A DNA stretch of 64,000 nucleotides. Source: Myxococcales bacterium. GTDB taxonomy: Bacteria > Myxococcota > Polyangia > Nannocystales > Nannocystaceae. A program made the position numbers and the translations under genes. Each line of letters opens with the position of its first letter. Within the stretch, counting starts at the first letter, position 1. Shown one piece after another: positions 30,634-40,651 of this stretch. Where the stretch lies: assembly GCA_016793465.1 (NCBI GenBank), contig JAEUJW010000065.1, positions 1 through 64,000 of the forward strand, in the 5' to 3' direction. A model generated the notes under the pieces. It ran no database searches. It was not told where the DNA came from and worked only from the letters and a program-made list of their open reading frames with translations.

Positions 30634-31634
30634 GGGGTCACCTCGGCGGCGGGGAGGGGGCGGCCGGAGAGGCGGGCGAGGAGGGAGAGCAGGCTGGCGG
30701 GGAGGGGGTCGTCGCTGACGACGCGGTGGAGGTGGATCCCGCCGGACTCGCAGGCCTGGTCGAGGCGGGCGAGGTGGGCGTTCAAGTTCGCGAGGTAGGC
30801 GTCGCGGAGGCTGTGGCCGTGGCCCTCGAGCGGCTGGCGGACGGCGCGGGGGTCTTCGAAGCGGCGGAGCTCGCGGTCGGTCCAGGGGAAGGTGAGCTCG
30901 TCGCGGTGGAGCACCTGCACGAGCACGACGTCGTGGCCGCGGCTGCGCAGGGTGGTGAGGGCGCGCATGAGCTCGGCGTCGGCGTCGGGTCGCTCGGGGT
31001 CGGGGTCGAGGAGGTCGGAGAAGCCGATGACGAGGCTGCGGCGCGGCAGCGCGGGGGCGACGCCGGAGATCAGCGCGGGCCACGGGCAGGTGCCGGTCGG
31101 CGGGCGCACGAGGGCGTCGGCGAGGGCGGCGAGGCGGGCGTTGCCGGCCTGCGGGCGCATGCCGCCGAGCTCGAGGCGGCCGGCGCGGCCGCAGGCGAAG
31201 CCGACGCGGTCGCCCTGGCGCAGGGCGAGGTGGGCGAGCGCACCGGCGAGCGCGCCGGCGCAGCGCTGCTTGTTGCTCGCACCTGTCCCGTAGGACATGC
31301 CCCCGGAGGCGTCCAGGAGGAGCACCGCGGACAGGGCGTCCTCGGCGTCGGTCTGGCGCAGGACCAGGCGGTCGCGGCGGGCCACGGCGCGCCAGTCGAG
31401 GCGGCGCAGGTCGTCGCCGGGGGTGTAAGGCTGGTGGCCGCGGAATTGTTCGCCGGCGCCGGCGCGGATCGAGGTGTGGCGGCCGGGCTGGGGGCCGCCG
31501 ACCGGACGGGCGAGGCGCAGGGTGCGGCCGCGGAGCATGGCCCGCAGGTCCTCGGGCACGACGACGGCGAGCGCGTGGGTCGGGTCGTCGGGCCCCGCGG
31601 GCGGAGGAGAGCGGGGCGCGAGCTCGTCGGGCAC
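30630..31634 (-). CDS. DUF58 domain protein
   Basis: Predicted 334 residues, GTG start. The DUF58 core is clear: GRHTSIRAGAGEQFRGHQPY, TPGDDLRRLDWRAVARRDRL and VLLLDASGGMSYG. The last is a VWA-like DxSxG strand. DUF58 proteins are encoded with MoxR AAA ATPases and BatA-type proteins. Here the BatA-like gene follows, but moxR is 2 kb away across two plus-strand genes. An upstream in-frame extension to 31952 exists, but a family-typical N-terminus supports 31634. The stop is coupled to the repeat peptide. Confidence 0.85.
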   Translation of the reverse strand: MPDELAPRSPPPAGPDDPTHALAVVVPEDLRAMLRGRTLRLARPVGGPQPGRHTSIRAGAGEQFRGHQPYTPGDDLRRLDWRAVARRDRLVLRQTDAEDALSAVLLLDASGGMSYGTGASNKQRCAGALAGALAHLALRQGDRVGFACGRAGRLELGGMRPQAGNARLAALADALVRPPTGTCPWPALISGVAPALPRRSLVIGFSDLLDPDPERPDADAELMRALTTLRSRGHDVVLVQVLHRDELTFPWTDRELRRFEDPRAVRQPLEGHGHSLRDAYLANLNAHLARLDQACESGGIHLHRVVSDDPLPASLLSLLARLSGRPLPAAEVTP

Positions 31635-31644
31635 GCCCGGGAAG

Positions 31645-31950
31645 TTACTGCATCTCGCGGGCGTTGGGCGGCGGCCCGCAGCGGGCGCGGTGGGTGCGGC
31701 GTGCGGGTCGGTCAGGTCGTGGTCGTGGTCGCTCGCCGAGCACGACGAGCGGCGCGCCCCGGCCGCCCTGGGCCAGGTGCTGGCAGCGGCGGAGGTCGGA
31801 CGAGAGGCGGGTGAGGCCGGCGGGGCCGGCGACGGCGGCGAGGGCGTGCACGCCGGTGAACCACGGGGACGGCGACCACACGAGCGCTCGACCCGGCCGC
31901 CCGCGAGCGACGCGGAGGCGGTCGATGTCGAGGACGCGGATCTCGAACAC
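31645..31950 (-). CDS. Hypothetical protein, 101 residues, upstream of DUF58
   Basis: GTG start, TAA stop only 10 bp before the DUF58 GTG, so probably the first gene of this operon. The product begins MFEIRVLDIDRLRVARGRPG. It has a hydrophobic centre (WFTGVHALAAVAGPAGL) and a basic Arg/Pro-rich end. The first 75 codons have good periodicity; the last 25 are low-complexity. No domain was recognised. Confidence 0.5.
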   Translation of the reverse strand: MFEIRVLDIDRLRVARGRPGRALVWSPSPWFTGVHALAAVAGPAGLTRLSSDLRRCQHLAQGGRGAPLVVLGERPRPRPDRPARRTHRARCGPPPNAREMQ

Positions 31951-32126
31951 ACCGAACGTATATCGCCAAACCGGGGGCCCCGACGAGGCGCGCGCGCGTA
32001 CGCGGCGCTGCTGCGTGTGTATCGGCGTGCATGAACGAGGCCGCGGCGCTGCAGATCCTGCAGAGCTCCCGCGTTTGATGCACTCGCGGGCGCGGCCCAG
32101 GGTTAATCGACAGAGGGTGAGGGGTC

Positions 32127-32585
32127 ATGCATCACGAGATCTTGCGCGCACTGGTGTCGCTGTATCACGGCGAGTTGGCGGCCGAGCGGTCGTACGGGCG
32201 GGCGGCGCAGCGATTCGCGGGGCAGCCCGAGGAGGCGGTGCTGCAGCGGCTGGAGCTCGCCCACGCGGAGGCGTCGCAGCGGATCGCGGAGGAGATCCGC
32301 GCGGCGGGGATGGTCGTGCCGGAGCCGATGGGCGTATGGGAGACGTTCGCCGAGACCGCCGAGGCGGCGGCCGGGTTCATCAACGACGACATCGCCTTGC
32401 ACGTGCTGCAGCGCGGCGAGCAGATCGGCGTGCACGCCTACGAGAAGGCGCTGGCCAGCCCGTACGTGACGATCGCGCTCTACCGCCTGCTCACCGATCT
32501 GCTGAGCGCGTGCCGCGGTCACCTCCGCGAGCTGCGCGGGCTGCGGGCCCACGTGCTCGAGGTCCAGGACCGGCCGATGCTGTGA
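32127..32585 (+). CDS. Ferritin-like four-helix protein
   Basis: Predicted 152 residues, nearly all helical. Glu and His residues are spaced as in small ferritin-like/DUF2383 proteins: HGELAAERSYG in helix 1, LELAHAEASQRIAEEIR in helix 2, HVLQRGEQIGVHAYEKAL in helix 3, and CRGHLRELRGL in helix 4. A di-metal site is plausible but I cannot confirm each ligand. A GAGGGTGAGGG ribosome-binding sequence precedes the ATG. It is divergent from the DUF58 operon across about 175 bp. Confidence 0.6.
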   Translation: MHHEILRALVSLYHGELAAERSYGRAAQRFAGQPEEAVLQRLELAHAEASQRIAEEIRAAGMVVPEPMGVWETFAETAEAAAGFINDDIALHVLQRGEQIGVHAYEKALASPYVTIALYRLLTDLLSACRGHLRELRGLRAHVLEVQDRPML

Positions 32586-32625
32586 GTTGCGCGGGGGCCC
32601 GGCGCGGGGCATCGTCGCCCCGGCG

Positions 32626-33564
32626 ATGGACCTGCGGAGTTTTAAAGTTCACGGCGGCGATCGACACGTGCGCGCGGTGCTCGGCGATCACCGCGGAGAG
32701 CAGGCGCGTGACCTCGAGGGCGCGGCGTTCGAGCGCGTGTGGGCGGCGGCGGCGGCGTTGCTGGCGCGGCTCGCCGACGAGGCCGGTGCGGCGGTGCGGG
32801 CGCTGTCGGTCGACGGCGTGGGTCGGGCGCTGCGGCTGACGACCGACACGGCGCCGCCGCGGCCGCTGGTGCTGACGGGGCCGCAGTTCGAGGCGGTGGC
32901 GCGGGACATCGCGCCGCTGGCCCGGGCGATCCTCGCGGAGGTGCGCGCGCGCAGCGACGACCTCGCGGGCGCGACGCCGTCGCAGGCGGCGTTCTGGGAG
33001 CACCTCTACCGCGACGACGACGCGGGCTGGGAGATCGGCCGCGCGGCGCCGCCGCTGGCCGCCTATTTTAATAGGCGTGAAAATTCGCCGGCGGGGCTGC
33101 GGACGCTGGTGATCGGCTGCGGGCGCGGGCACGAGGCGCGGCTGCTGGCGGGGCTCGGGGCGCGGGTCACGGCCATCGATCTGGCGACCCGGGCGATCGC
33201 CGCGGCGCAGGCGGCCACGCCGGCGGAGATGGACATCGACTTTCGTGTGCACGACCTGTTCGCGCCGCTGGGCCAGCGGTTCGACCTGGTGGTCGAGCAC
33301 ACCTGCTTCTGCGCGATCGAGCCGACGCGGCGCGACGAGTACGTCCAGCGGGTCGCGGACCTGCTGGTCGCGGGCGGGGCGCTGGTCGGGCTGTTTTATG
33401 ACCACGGGCGCGCGGGCGGACCGCCGCACGCGACCAGCGCCGCGGAGCTGCGCGGACGCTTCGAGGGCTCGTTCGTGATCGAGGCGCTGGCGCCGGCGGA
33501 GGGTTCGGTGCTGGCGCGCGAGGGGCAGGAGCTGCTCGGGCGCTTCGTGCGGCGCCCGGCTTGA
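32626..33564 (+). CDS. Class I SAM-dependent methyltransferase, thiopurine-methyltransferase-like
   Basis: Predicted 312 residues. The C-terminal 200 residues follow the TPMT family order: FWEHLYRDDDAGWEIGRAAP, a motif I VIGCGRGHEARLLAGLGARV, an acidic AIDLATRAI and EHTCFCAIEPTRR. The N-terminal 110 residues are an extra region with no assignment. TPMT-like enzymes methylate thiols, selenium or halides. A/T islands at 32640 (AGTTTTAAAGTT) and 33064 (TATTTTAATAGG) encode FK and FN. It follows the ferritin-like gene closely and may share its promoter. Confidence 0.78.
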   Translation: MDLRSFKVHGGDRHVRAVLGDHRGEQARDLEGAAFERVWAAAAALLARLADEAGAAVRALSVDGVGRALRLTTDTAPPRPLVLTGPQFEAVARDIAPLARAILAEVRARSDDLAGATPSQAAFWEHLYRDDDAGWEIGRAAPPLAAYFNRRENSPAGLRTLVIGCGRGHEARLLAGLGARVTAIDLATRAIAAAQAATPAEMDIDFRVHDLFAPLGQRFDLVVEHTCFCAIEPTRRDEYVQRVADLLVAGGALVGLFYDHGRAGGPPHATSAAELRGRFEGSFVIEALAPAEGSVLAREGQELLGRFVRRPA

Positions 33565-33573
33565 AGCGGGCGC

Positions 33574-34593
<1,020 letters not shown>

Positions 34594-34656
34594 GGGGGCG
34601 CGGAGTATACCAACCAAGGTCGGCCCGGGGGGTCCGTGGCGCCGCCAGGACGGCGT

Positions 34657-34687
34657 TTGTCAGGGAGCGGTGATCTTCTGGTAGAAC
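34657..34687 (+). promoter_or_regulatory. Candidate sigma-70-type promoter for the rhodanese-MoeB gene
   Basis: TTGTCA (34657-34662) and TAGAAC (34682-34687) lie upstream of the gene, with a long spacer of 19 bp. A strong GGAGAGGAG ribosome-binding sequence follows at about 34720. The match is modest and unsupported by other data. Confidence 0.3.
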
Positions 34688-34735
34688 GTGCCCCCGACGC
34701 GCGGGCGGGCCCGCCGCCGAGGAGAGGAGCCCAGC

Positions 34736-35902
34736 ATGGCGAGCTTCAGCGAGGTCCTGAGCCAGGTTAAGCGGACGATCCGCGAGGTCAGCGTCGACGA
34801 GACGAAGGCCAAGATGAGCGCCGGCGACGTCAAGCCGGTGCTGATCGACGTGCGCGAGCGCGACGAGTACGAGCAGGGCTTCCTGCCGCGCGCGGAGTGG
34901 ATCCCGCGCGGGTTCTTGGAGATGAAGATCGAGGACCTGGTCGGCGACCGCGGGCGCGAGGTGATCCTCTACTGCGCGGGCGGCAACCGCTCGGCGCTGG
35001 CGGCCCGCTCGTTGGTCGAGCTCGGCTACACCAACGTGGCGTCGATGGCCGGCGGGTTCCGGGCGTGGAAGCAGGCCGGGCACGCGTTCGACCGCCCGCG
35101 CACGCTGTCGGCCGAGCAGATCAAGCGCTACTCGCGGCACATCATGTTGCCCGAGGTCGGCGAGATCGGGCAAGGCAAGCTGCTCGACGCCAAGGTGCTG
35201 TGCCTCGGCGCCGGCGGGCTCGGCTCGCCGTCGAGCCTGTACCTGGCCGCGGCCGGGGTCGGCACGCTCGGCATGGTCGACGACGACCTCGTCGACGAGT
35301 CCAACCTGCAACGCCAGGTGCTGCACAACATGGAGCGCCTCGGCATGCCGAAGGTGGAGAGCGCCCGCCAGACGCTGCAACTATTAAATCCGGACGTGAA
35401 GGTGATCGCCCACCAGACGCGGCTGTCGTCCGAGAACATCATGGAGATCCTCGCGGGCTACGACCTGGTGGTCGACGGCGCCGACAACTTCCCCACGCGC
35501 TACCTGCTGAACGACGCGGCGCTGAAGCTCGGCAAGCCGGTGGTCCACGCGTCGATCTTCCGCTTCGAGGGCCAGGTGACGACGTTCCTGCCGACCGAGG
35601 GCCCGTGCTACCGCTGCCTCTACCCCGACCCGCCGCCCCCGGGCATGGCGCCGTCGTGCCAGGAGGCGGGCGTGCTCGGGGTGCTGCCCGGCATCATCGG
35701 CACCCTGCAGGCCAACGAGGCCCTGAAGATCATCCTCGGCGCCGGGCAGACGCTGAGCGGCCGCCTGCTGGTGTTCGACGCGCTGGCGACCAAGTTCCGC
35801 ACGCTCAAGCTGCGCAAGGACCCGGAGTGCCGGGTCTGCTCGAAGAAGCCCGAGGACATCGAGCTGATCGACTACGAGGAATTTTGTAGCCTCGCGCAGT
35901 GA
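34736..35902 (+). CDS. Rhodanese-MoeB/ThiF fusion (sulfur-carrier-protein adenylyltransferase)
   Basis: Predicted 388 residues. The N-terminal rhodanese domain (about 15-120) has PVLIDVRERDEYEQGF and the active-site loop LYCAGGNRS. The C-terminal E1-like domain has the ATP loop LGAGGLGSPSSLYLAAAGVG, DESNLQRQ, and the zinc Cys pairs CYRC and CRVC. Fusions of this kind activate ThiS/MoaD-type carrier proteins and load them with sulfur for molybdopterin, thiamin or thiocarboxylate chemistry. The order here is rhodanese first, the reverse of the usual MoeBR/MoeZ order. Its stop overlaps the start of a DNA methylase gene in GTGA. Confidence 0.9.
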   Translation: MASFSEVLSQVKRTIREVSVDETKAKMSAGDVKPVLIDVRERDEYEQGFLPRAEWIPRGFLEMKIEDLVGDRGREVILYCAGGNRSALAARSLVELGYTNVASMAGGFRAWKQAGHAFDRPRTLSAEQIKRYSRHIMLPEVGEIGQGKLLDAKVLCLGAGGLGSPSSLYLAAAGVGTLGMVDDDLVDESNLQRQVLHNMERLGMPKVESARQTLQLLNPDVKVIAHQTRLSSENIMEILAGYDLVVDGADNFPTRYLLNDAALKLGKPVVHASIFRFEGQVTTFLPTEGPCYRCLYPDPPPPGMAPSCQEAGVLGVLPGIIGTLQANEALKIILGAGQTLSGRLLVFDALATKFRTLKLRKDPECRVCSKKPEDIELIDYEEFCSLAQ

Positions 35903-37803
35903 GCGGCGGCGACGACCCGGGACTCGCGTACGAGCGCTTCCTCGGCAAGCACCACCCGGCCGCGCGCCGCGCTGCCGGGGTGTTTTATACGCCGCGCCCG
36001 ATCGTCGCGTTCGTGGTCGAACAGACGCTCGGGAGATTTTTAATTAATTTTAGTGATAACGATGCGACGCTCGAGCGGGTCGCGCGGCTGCGGGTGCTCG
36101 ACCCGGCCTGCGGGGCCGGGGTGTTTCTGGTCGAGGCGTATCGCCGGATCCTCCGCTGGTACGTCGAGCACTACCGCGAGCACGCGCCGGAGCAGCTGGC
36201 GCTCGAGGAGCACGGGTGGACGCTGAGCCCGCCCGCGCGGGCGCAAATTATCAAGAACAATCTGCGGGGGGTGGACATCGATCCGCGGGCCGTGGCCCTG
36301 ACCTGCGAGGCGCTGCAGGCCGAGCTGGGGCGCGATGCGCCGAGGTTGGATTGGACCAAAATTATCAAACGGGGGAACTTCTTGATCGGCGACGACTGGC
36401 GCGCGGCGCACCCGGACGCGAGCGCCGAGGAGGTCATGCGCGTGGCTCCGTTCGACCTGCGCGGGGAGTTCGCCGACGTGTTCGCGGAGGGGGGATTCGC
36501 CGTCGTGCTGGGCAATCCGCCCTTTATTAAAGAGTATACGGAGCGGCGGGTGTTCGACGACCTGCGGGGGACGGAGTGCGGGCGGTACTATCAGGGGAAG
36601 ATGGACTACTGGTATTTGTTCGCGTGTCGCGGGCTCGACGTGTTGAGGGCGGGGGGGCTGCAGGGTTTCATCGCCACCGGCAATTGGGGCACGCAGACGG
36701 GGGCGAGCAAGCTGCGGGCGAAGCTGCTGGGGGAGGCGGAGCTGCGGCTGTTCGTCGACTTCGGGCCGGTGCGGATCTTCGAGGACGCGGGCGTGAAGAC
36801 GATGGTGTACGTGGCCGAGCGGACCGGTCGGCGGCACGCCGGCGCGACGCGGGTGGTGCGGGTGACGCGGGACGCGGAGGCGGCGGTGGAGCGGGCGCTG
36901 GCGCTGGCGGCGGGCGACGGGGTCGAGTGCTTCGACGCGGCGATCGAGCCGACCGGGGGGGCGTTCACGTTCGTGGCCGGGGACGACGCGCGGCTGCTGG
37001 CGAAGATCGCCGCGGCCGGGGCGTGGCGGCTGGGCGCGGCGGACATCGGGCAGGGCATCGTCGCGCCGCAGGAGTCGGTGCTATCAAAACATCTGGCGCG
37101 GCTGCCCGCGGGGGCGCGCGAGGGCGACGGGATCTTCGTGCTCAGCGACGCGGAGCGGGTCGCGCTGGGGCTCGGCGACGAGGAGGAGCTGCTGCGGCCG
37201 TTTTATACGAGCCGGCAGGTGCGCCCGTTCCGCGTCACGCCGGAGCACGAACACTGGATAATTTATATCGACTCGCGGCGCGCGCGCGCCATGGAGAGGT
37301 ATCCCAGGCTGCGGGCGCACCTCGATCGCTACGCAATATTATCCACGTCGGCGTTCGGGCCGTACGGGCTGCATCGGGCGCGCGACCCGGGGCTCTTTAT
37401 TAATGGGCCGAAGATCGTCGCCATGCGCAAGACGGCGGCGCCGGTGTTCGCGTACTGCGAGTTCCCGTGCTACGTGTCGCAGACCTTCAACGTCATCAAG
37501 ATGGACGGTGTCGACCTGGTCGGATTGACGGCATTATTAAATTCGAAGGTGGTGCACTACTGGCTGCGGCGGCGGGGCAAGCTGCAGGGCGCGCAGCTGC
37601 AGGTGGACGCGGGGCCGCTCATGGGCATCCCGCTGGTGCGAGTTCTGCCGGGGGCGATCGTGGCGCTCGGCCGGCGGCTGGTGGCGGGCGAGGACGCCGA
37701 GGCGAGGGCGGCGCTGGATCGCGAGGTGTACGCGCTCTACGGGCTGCACGACGGAGAGGTCGCCCGCATCGAGGCCGCCGTGCGGCACACCGTGCGGCTG
37801 TAA
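35899..37803 (+). CDS. Eco57I/TaqI-like DNA N6-adenine methyltransferase, no nuclease domain seen
   Basis: Predicted 634 residues, GTG start overlapping the MoeB-rhodanese stop by four bases. It has GVFYTPRPIVAFVVEQTL (residue 28), motif I VLDPACGAGVFLVEAYRR (about 67), VDIDPRAVALTCEALQ and the catalytic NPPF in VLGNPPFIKEY (about 209). MDYWYLFACRGL and GFIATGNWG follow. The C-terminal half has a TaqI-type specificity region (FYTSRQVRPF and GLTALLNSKVVHYWL). Type IIG relatives carry an N-terminal nuclease, absent here because motif X begins at residue 25. It has the densest set of A/T islands in the window (at least ten). It may modify DNA alone or serve a nuclease encoded elsewhere. Confidence 0.82.
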   Translation: MSGGDDPGLAYERFLGKHHPAARRAAGVFYTPRPIVAFVVEQTLGRFLINFSDNDATLERVARLRVLDPACGAGVFLVEAYRRILRWYVEHYREHAPEQLALEEHGWTLSPPARAQIIKNNLRGVDIDPRAVALTCEALQAELGRDAPRLDWTKIIKRGNFLIGDDWRAAHPDASAEEVMRVAPFDLRGEFADVFAEGGFAVVLGNPPFIKEYTERRVFDDLRGTECGRYYQGKMDYWYLFACRGLDVLRAGGLQGFIATGNWGTQTGASKLRAKLLGEAELRLFVDFGPVRIFEDAGVKTMVYVAERTGRRHAGATRVVRVTRDAEAAVERALALAAGDGVECFDAAIEPTGGAFTFVAGDDARLLAKIAAAGAWRLGAADIGQGIVAPQESVLSKHLARLPAGAREGDGIFVLSDAERVALGLGDEEELLRPFYTSRQVRPFRVTPEHEHWIIYIDSRRARAMERYPRLRAHLDRYAILSTSAFGPYGLHRARDPGLFINGPKIVAMRKTAAPVFAYCEFPCYVSQTFNVIKMDGVDLVGLTALLNSKVVHYWLRRRGKLQGAQLQVDAGPLMGIPLVRVLPGAIVALGRRLVAGEDAEARAALDREVYALYGLHDGEVARIEAAVRHTVRL

Positions 37804-38166
37804 GTCGGCCGTGAGGGCGGCGGGCGAGGTTCGGACGCGGCGTCGGGGTCGAGCTGCTTCGTGCAGACCGGCCACGCCGGCGCGACGGGCAGCGGCCACC
37901 AGCGGCCGGTCAAGAACTGGCGCGAGGGAAGGGCGGTGCGGGCGCTCACTCCTTGCGTGTCATGGCGGGCGCGGGCGTCTCGACGTGACCGCGATGTCAT
38001 GGGCAGGCCGGGGTGCAGGGCGCGGGCGCGGGGCGGAGAACGGGCCGCGGGGCGTGCGAGGGCGTGAATCTTCGGGTTGGCACGGGCCGTGCTTGGGGGC
38101 GCCTCGTTCCCGGCGTCACGACGAGCGACGCCGCATCGACCCTTGGCTTTCCCGGAGATCCCTCTC
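37804..38166. other. Intergenic region before the beta-propeller lipoprotein
   Basis: This 363-bp stretch has no ORF with convincing codon bias on either strand. The only element I can support is a sigma-54-type promoter near its right end (38078-38093). The first 200 bp contain GC-rich, mildly repetitive DNA with no recognisable structure. Confidence 0.6.
38078..38093 (+). promoter_or_regulatory. Sigma-54 (RpoN) -24/-12 promoter
   Basis: TTGGCACGGGCCGTGCTT has the invariant GG (38079-38080) and GC (38091-38092) exactly 10 bp apart and a full TGGCACG -24 box. The -12 box GTGCT deviates from TTGCW at one position. It lies about 75 bp upstream of the ATG at 38167, a normal leader length. Expression of the beta-propeller lipoprotein is then probably under an enhancer-binding activator, common in myxobacteria. 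Confidence 0.55.
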
Positions 38167-40395
38167 ATGTCTCGCATCCATCAGCTCTCCCTCGCCTCCC
38201 TCATGGCCCTGACGACCTTCGCCTCGGGGTGCGCCGACCAGCAGCAACCCGAGCCCGAGCTCGACCCGCGCCTCTTGTACTCGTTCGACGACTGTGACGA
38301 CCTGCTGGGCTACGCCAAGGGCAACGCCAAGGACCTCATCGAGCAGTACGGCAACCCGTGGGGGCCGGACTACGGCGTCGACTTCGCGGGCGGCGGGGAC
38401 GGCGGCGAGCCGGCCGGCGACACCGGCGGCGAGGGCGGCGAGGACGCCCCGCAGGGCGGCAACGGCGGCGGCAAGGACTACTCCGGCACCAACGTGCAGG
38501 AGGTCGGCGTCGACGAGCCGGACCTGATCAAGACCGACGGCGACCGCATCCTCGCGGTCGCGCAAGGCAAGCTGCACTTCGTCGACTCGTCGGGCGTGAC
38601 GCCGCAGAAGCGAGGCTCGCTCGAGCTCGGCGAGTTCGGCTACGACGCCCAGATGTTCCTCCACGAGGACCGCGTGCTGCTGCTCGAGCGCGCCTACGTG
38701 TACGACTACGCGCCGGAGGAGTTCCCGGGCGAGGGCGACGCGCCGCAGCCCAAGGGCCCCGACCTGTCGCAGTACTTCCCGGGCAGCGGCGGTCCGCTGG
38801 TGCGCCTGGTCGAGGTCGACATCTCGGACCCGGACGACCTGCGCGTCGTCAGCAACCTGTACATCAACGGCGACCTGATCAGCGCGCGCATGATCGACGG
38901 GGTGGCGCGGGTGGTCCTGCGCTCGCAGCCGACCGGCCTCGCGTTCAAGGACCCGTGGGAGTTCTTCGACTGGTCGAAGGTCGAGGGCGGCGGCGGAGGC
39001 GGCGGCGAGCCGTCCGAGGGCTCGTCGTCGTCGACGAGCGGCACCACGTCGCCGGACGTGCCGCCGCCGGCCGAGGAGGGCGCGGGCGCGCCGAAGGGCG
39101 AGGGCGTGGGCTTCCGCGACGGCGAGCCGGTCGACCCGTACGAGGTCGAGTACAAGAAGGCGCTCGAGAAGGCCAAGCTGTACAACCTGGCGGTGGTCGA
39201 GCAGTCGAAGGTCGGCGACTGGCTGCCGCACTTCATGCTCGAGGACCTGTCGCAGCAGCCGGCGAAGATCTCCCAGGGCATCCTGCTCGACTGCGAGGAG
39301 GTCAAGCACCCGGGCCAGTACTCGGGGCTGTCGACGCTGTCGGTGATGACGGTCGACCTCAACAAGTCGCTGGCGCTCGGCAAGGGCGTCGGCGTGTTCG
39401 CCGAGGGCGAGACGGTCTACGCCTCGAAGGACAACCTGTACGTGACGACCACGCCGTGGCGGCCGGAGCTGTGGAGCGACGACATCATCGAGGGCGGGCC
39501 GGAAAGCTCGGGCGAGGGCTTCACCTCGTACGTGCACAAGTTCTCGCTGGCGAGCGAGGAGCAGGCCGAGTACGTGGCCTCGGGCTCGGTCCGCGGGCGC
39601 GTGCGCAGCCAGTGGTCGCTGTCGGAGCACGAGGGCGACCTGCGCCTGGCGACCACCGACCAGCAGGGCTGGGACACCACGACGTCGGAGAGCTTCGTGA
39701 GCGTGCTGCGCCAGGACGGCGACGACCTGGTCCAGCTCGGCCAGGTCGGCGGGCTCGGCCACGGCGAGGAGATCCAGGGCGTGCGCTTCATCGGCGCGGT
39801 CGGCTACGTGGTGACGTTCCGCCAGATCGACCCGCTGTTCACCATCGACCTGGCGGACCCCGCGGCGCCGAAGATGGTCGGCGAGCTGAAGATCCCCGGC
39901 TTCAGCGCGTACCTCCACCCGATCGACGCGACGACGATCCTCGGGGTCGGCGTCGACGGCACCGAGGAGGGGCAGACCCTCGGGGTCCAGCTCAGCCTGT
40001 TCGACGTGTCGGACCTGAAGAACCCCAAGCGCATCCACAAGGCCGCGGTCGGCGACACGTACGGCTGGTCGGAGGCGCTGTTCGACCCCAAGGCGTTCCT
40101 CTACTGGCAAAAGACCGGCCTCGCGCTGCTCCCCGTCGAGTCGTACGCGTGGGACGAGGAGACGATGACCGAGGAGAGCTTCAGCGGCGCGCTCGGTTAC
40201 ACCATCGACGTCGAGGAGGGCATCATCCCGCTCGGCAGCATCGAGCACCCGGTGGTGGACGGCGAGGAGTACTACTACTCGTCGACGATTCGGCGCTCGC
40301 TGGTGATCGACGGCCAGGTGCTGACGCTGAGCGACGAGGGCCTGAAGGCCTCGCTGATCGGCGACCTCAGCGACGCGAGCTACGTCGAGTTCTGA
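38167..40395 (+). CDS. Secreted beta-propeller-domain lipoprotein
   Basis: Predicted 742 residues. The signal MSRIHQLSLASLMALTTFASGC carries lipobox FASGC. A Gly/Asp/Glu-rich linker leads to the family hallmark TNVQEVGVDEPDLIKTDGD (Pfam Beta_propel group of secreted C-terminal propellers). A Gly/Ser/Pro-rich insertion near residues 275-315 interrupts the propeller. Blade-type repeats (RLVEVDISDPDDLRVVSNLY, GVQLSLFDVSDLKNPKRIHK) continue to the end. Probably outer-surface; ligand unknown. Unlike the neighbouring methylase it contains no A/T islands even where LIK and LK occur. Confidence 0.85.
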   Translation: MSRIHQLSLASLMALTTFASGCADQQQPEPELDPRLLYSFDDCDDLLGYAKGNAKDLIEQYGNPWGPDYGVDFAGGGDGGEPAGDTGGEGGEDAPQGGNGGGKDYSGTNVQEVGVDEPDLIKTDGDRILAVAQGKLHFVDSSGVTPQKRGSLELGEFGYDAQMFLHEDRVLLLERAYVYDYAPEEFPGEGDAPQPKGPDLSQYFPGSGGPLVRLVEVDISDPDDLRVVSNLYINGDLISARMIDGVARVVLRSQPTGLAFKDPWEFFDWSKVEGGGGGGGEPSEGSSSSTSGTTSPDVPPPAEEGAGAPKGEGVGFRDGEPVDPYEVEYKKALEKAKLYNLAVVEQSKVGDWLPHFMLEDLSQQPAKISQGILLDCEEVKHPGQYSGLSTLSVMTVDLNKSLALGKGVGVFAEGETVYASKDNLYVTTTPWRPELWSDDIIEGGPESSGEGFTSYVHKFSLASEEQAEYVASGSVRGRVRSQWSLSEHEGDLRLATTDQQGWDTTTSESFVSVLRQDGDDLVQLGQVGGLGHGEEIQGVRFIGAVGYVVTFRQIDPLFTIDLADPAAPKMVGELKIPGFSAYLHPIDATTILGVGVDGTEEGQTLGVQLSLFDVSDLKNPKRIHKAAVGDTYGWSEALFDPKAFLYWQKTGLALLPVESYAWDEETMTEESFSGALGYTIDVEEGIIPLGSIEHPVVDGEEYYYSSTIRRSLVIDGQVLTLSDEGLKASLIGDLSDASYVEF

Positions 40396-40416
40396 GCGCC
40401 GCGGCGTGACGAGCAG

Positions 40417-40448
40417 GTCCGGACCTGTCCGCGAGGAGAGGTCCGGAC
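40417..40448 (+). terminator. Candidate hairpin after the beta-propeller gene
   Basis: GTCCGGACC (40417-40425) pairs with GGTCCGGAC (40440-40448): a 9-bp stem around a 14-base loop, 22 bases after the stop at 40395. There is no T-run, so termination is uncertain. The core CAGGTCCGGACCTG (40414-40427) is itself a perfect 14-bp palindrome and could be a protein site instead. Confidence 0.35.
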
Positions 40449-40651
40449 GGTCGCGTGCCCGCGGCGGCCGCGATCGGGCCGGGCGCCAGCGCGCATCGCG
40501 CATCGGCCCGGCAAAACCCCCGTGCGCAGGCCATTGCAGCCTCGCGGACCGCCGGGGGATCAGGTATAGAGTCCGCCGACTTTAAGCGCCCTTTCCTTTG
40601 ACTACTCCGAACGCATCACCTACTGGTCCGCGCCCGAGCCGCAGGGACGCC

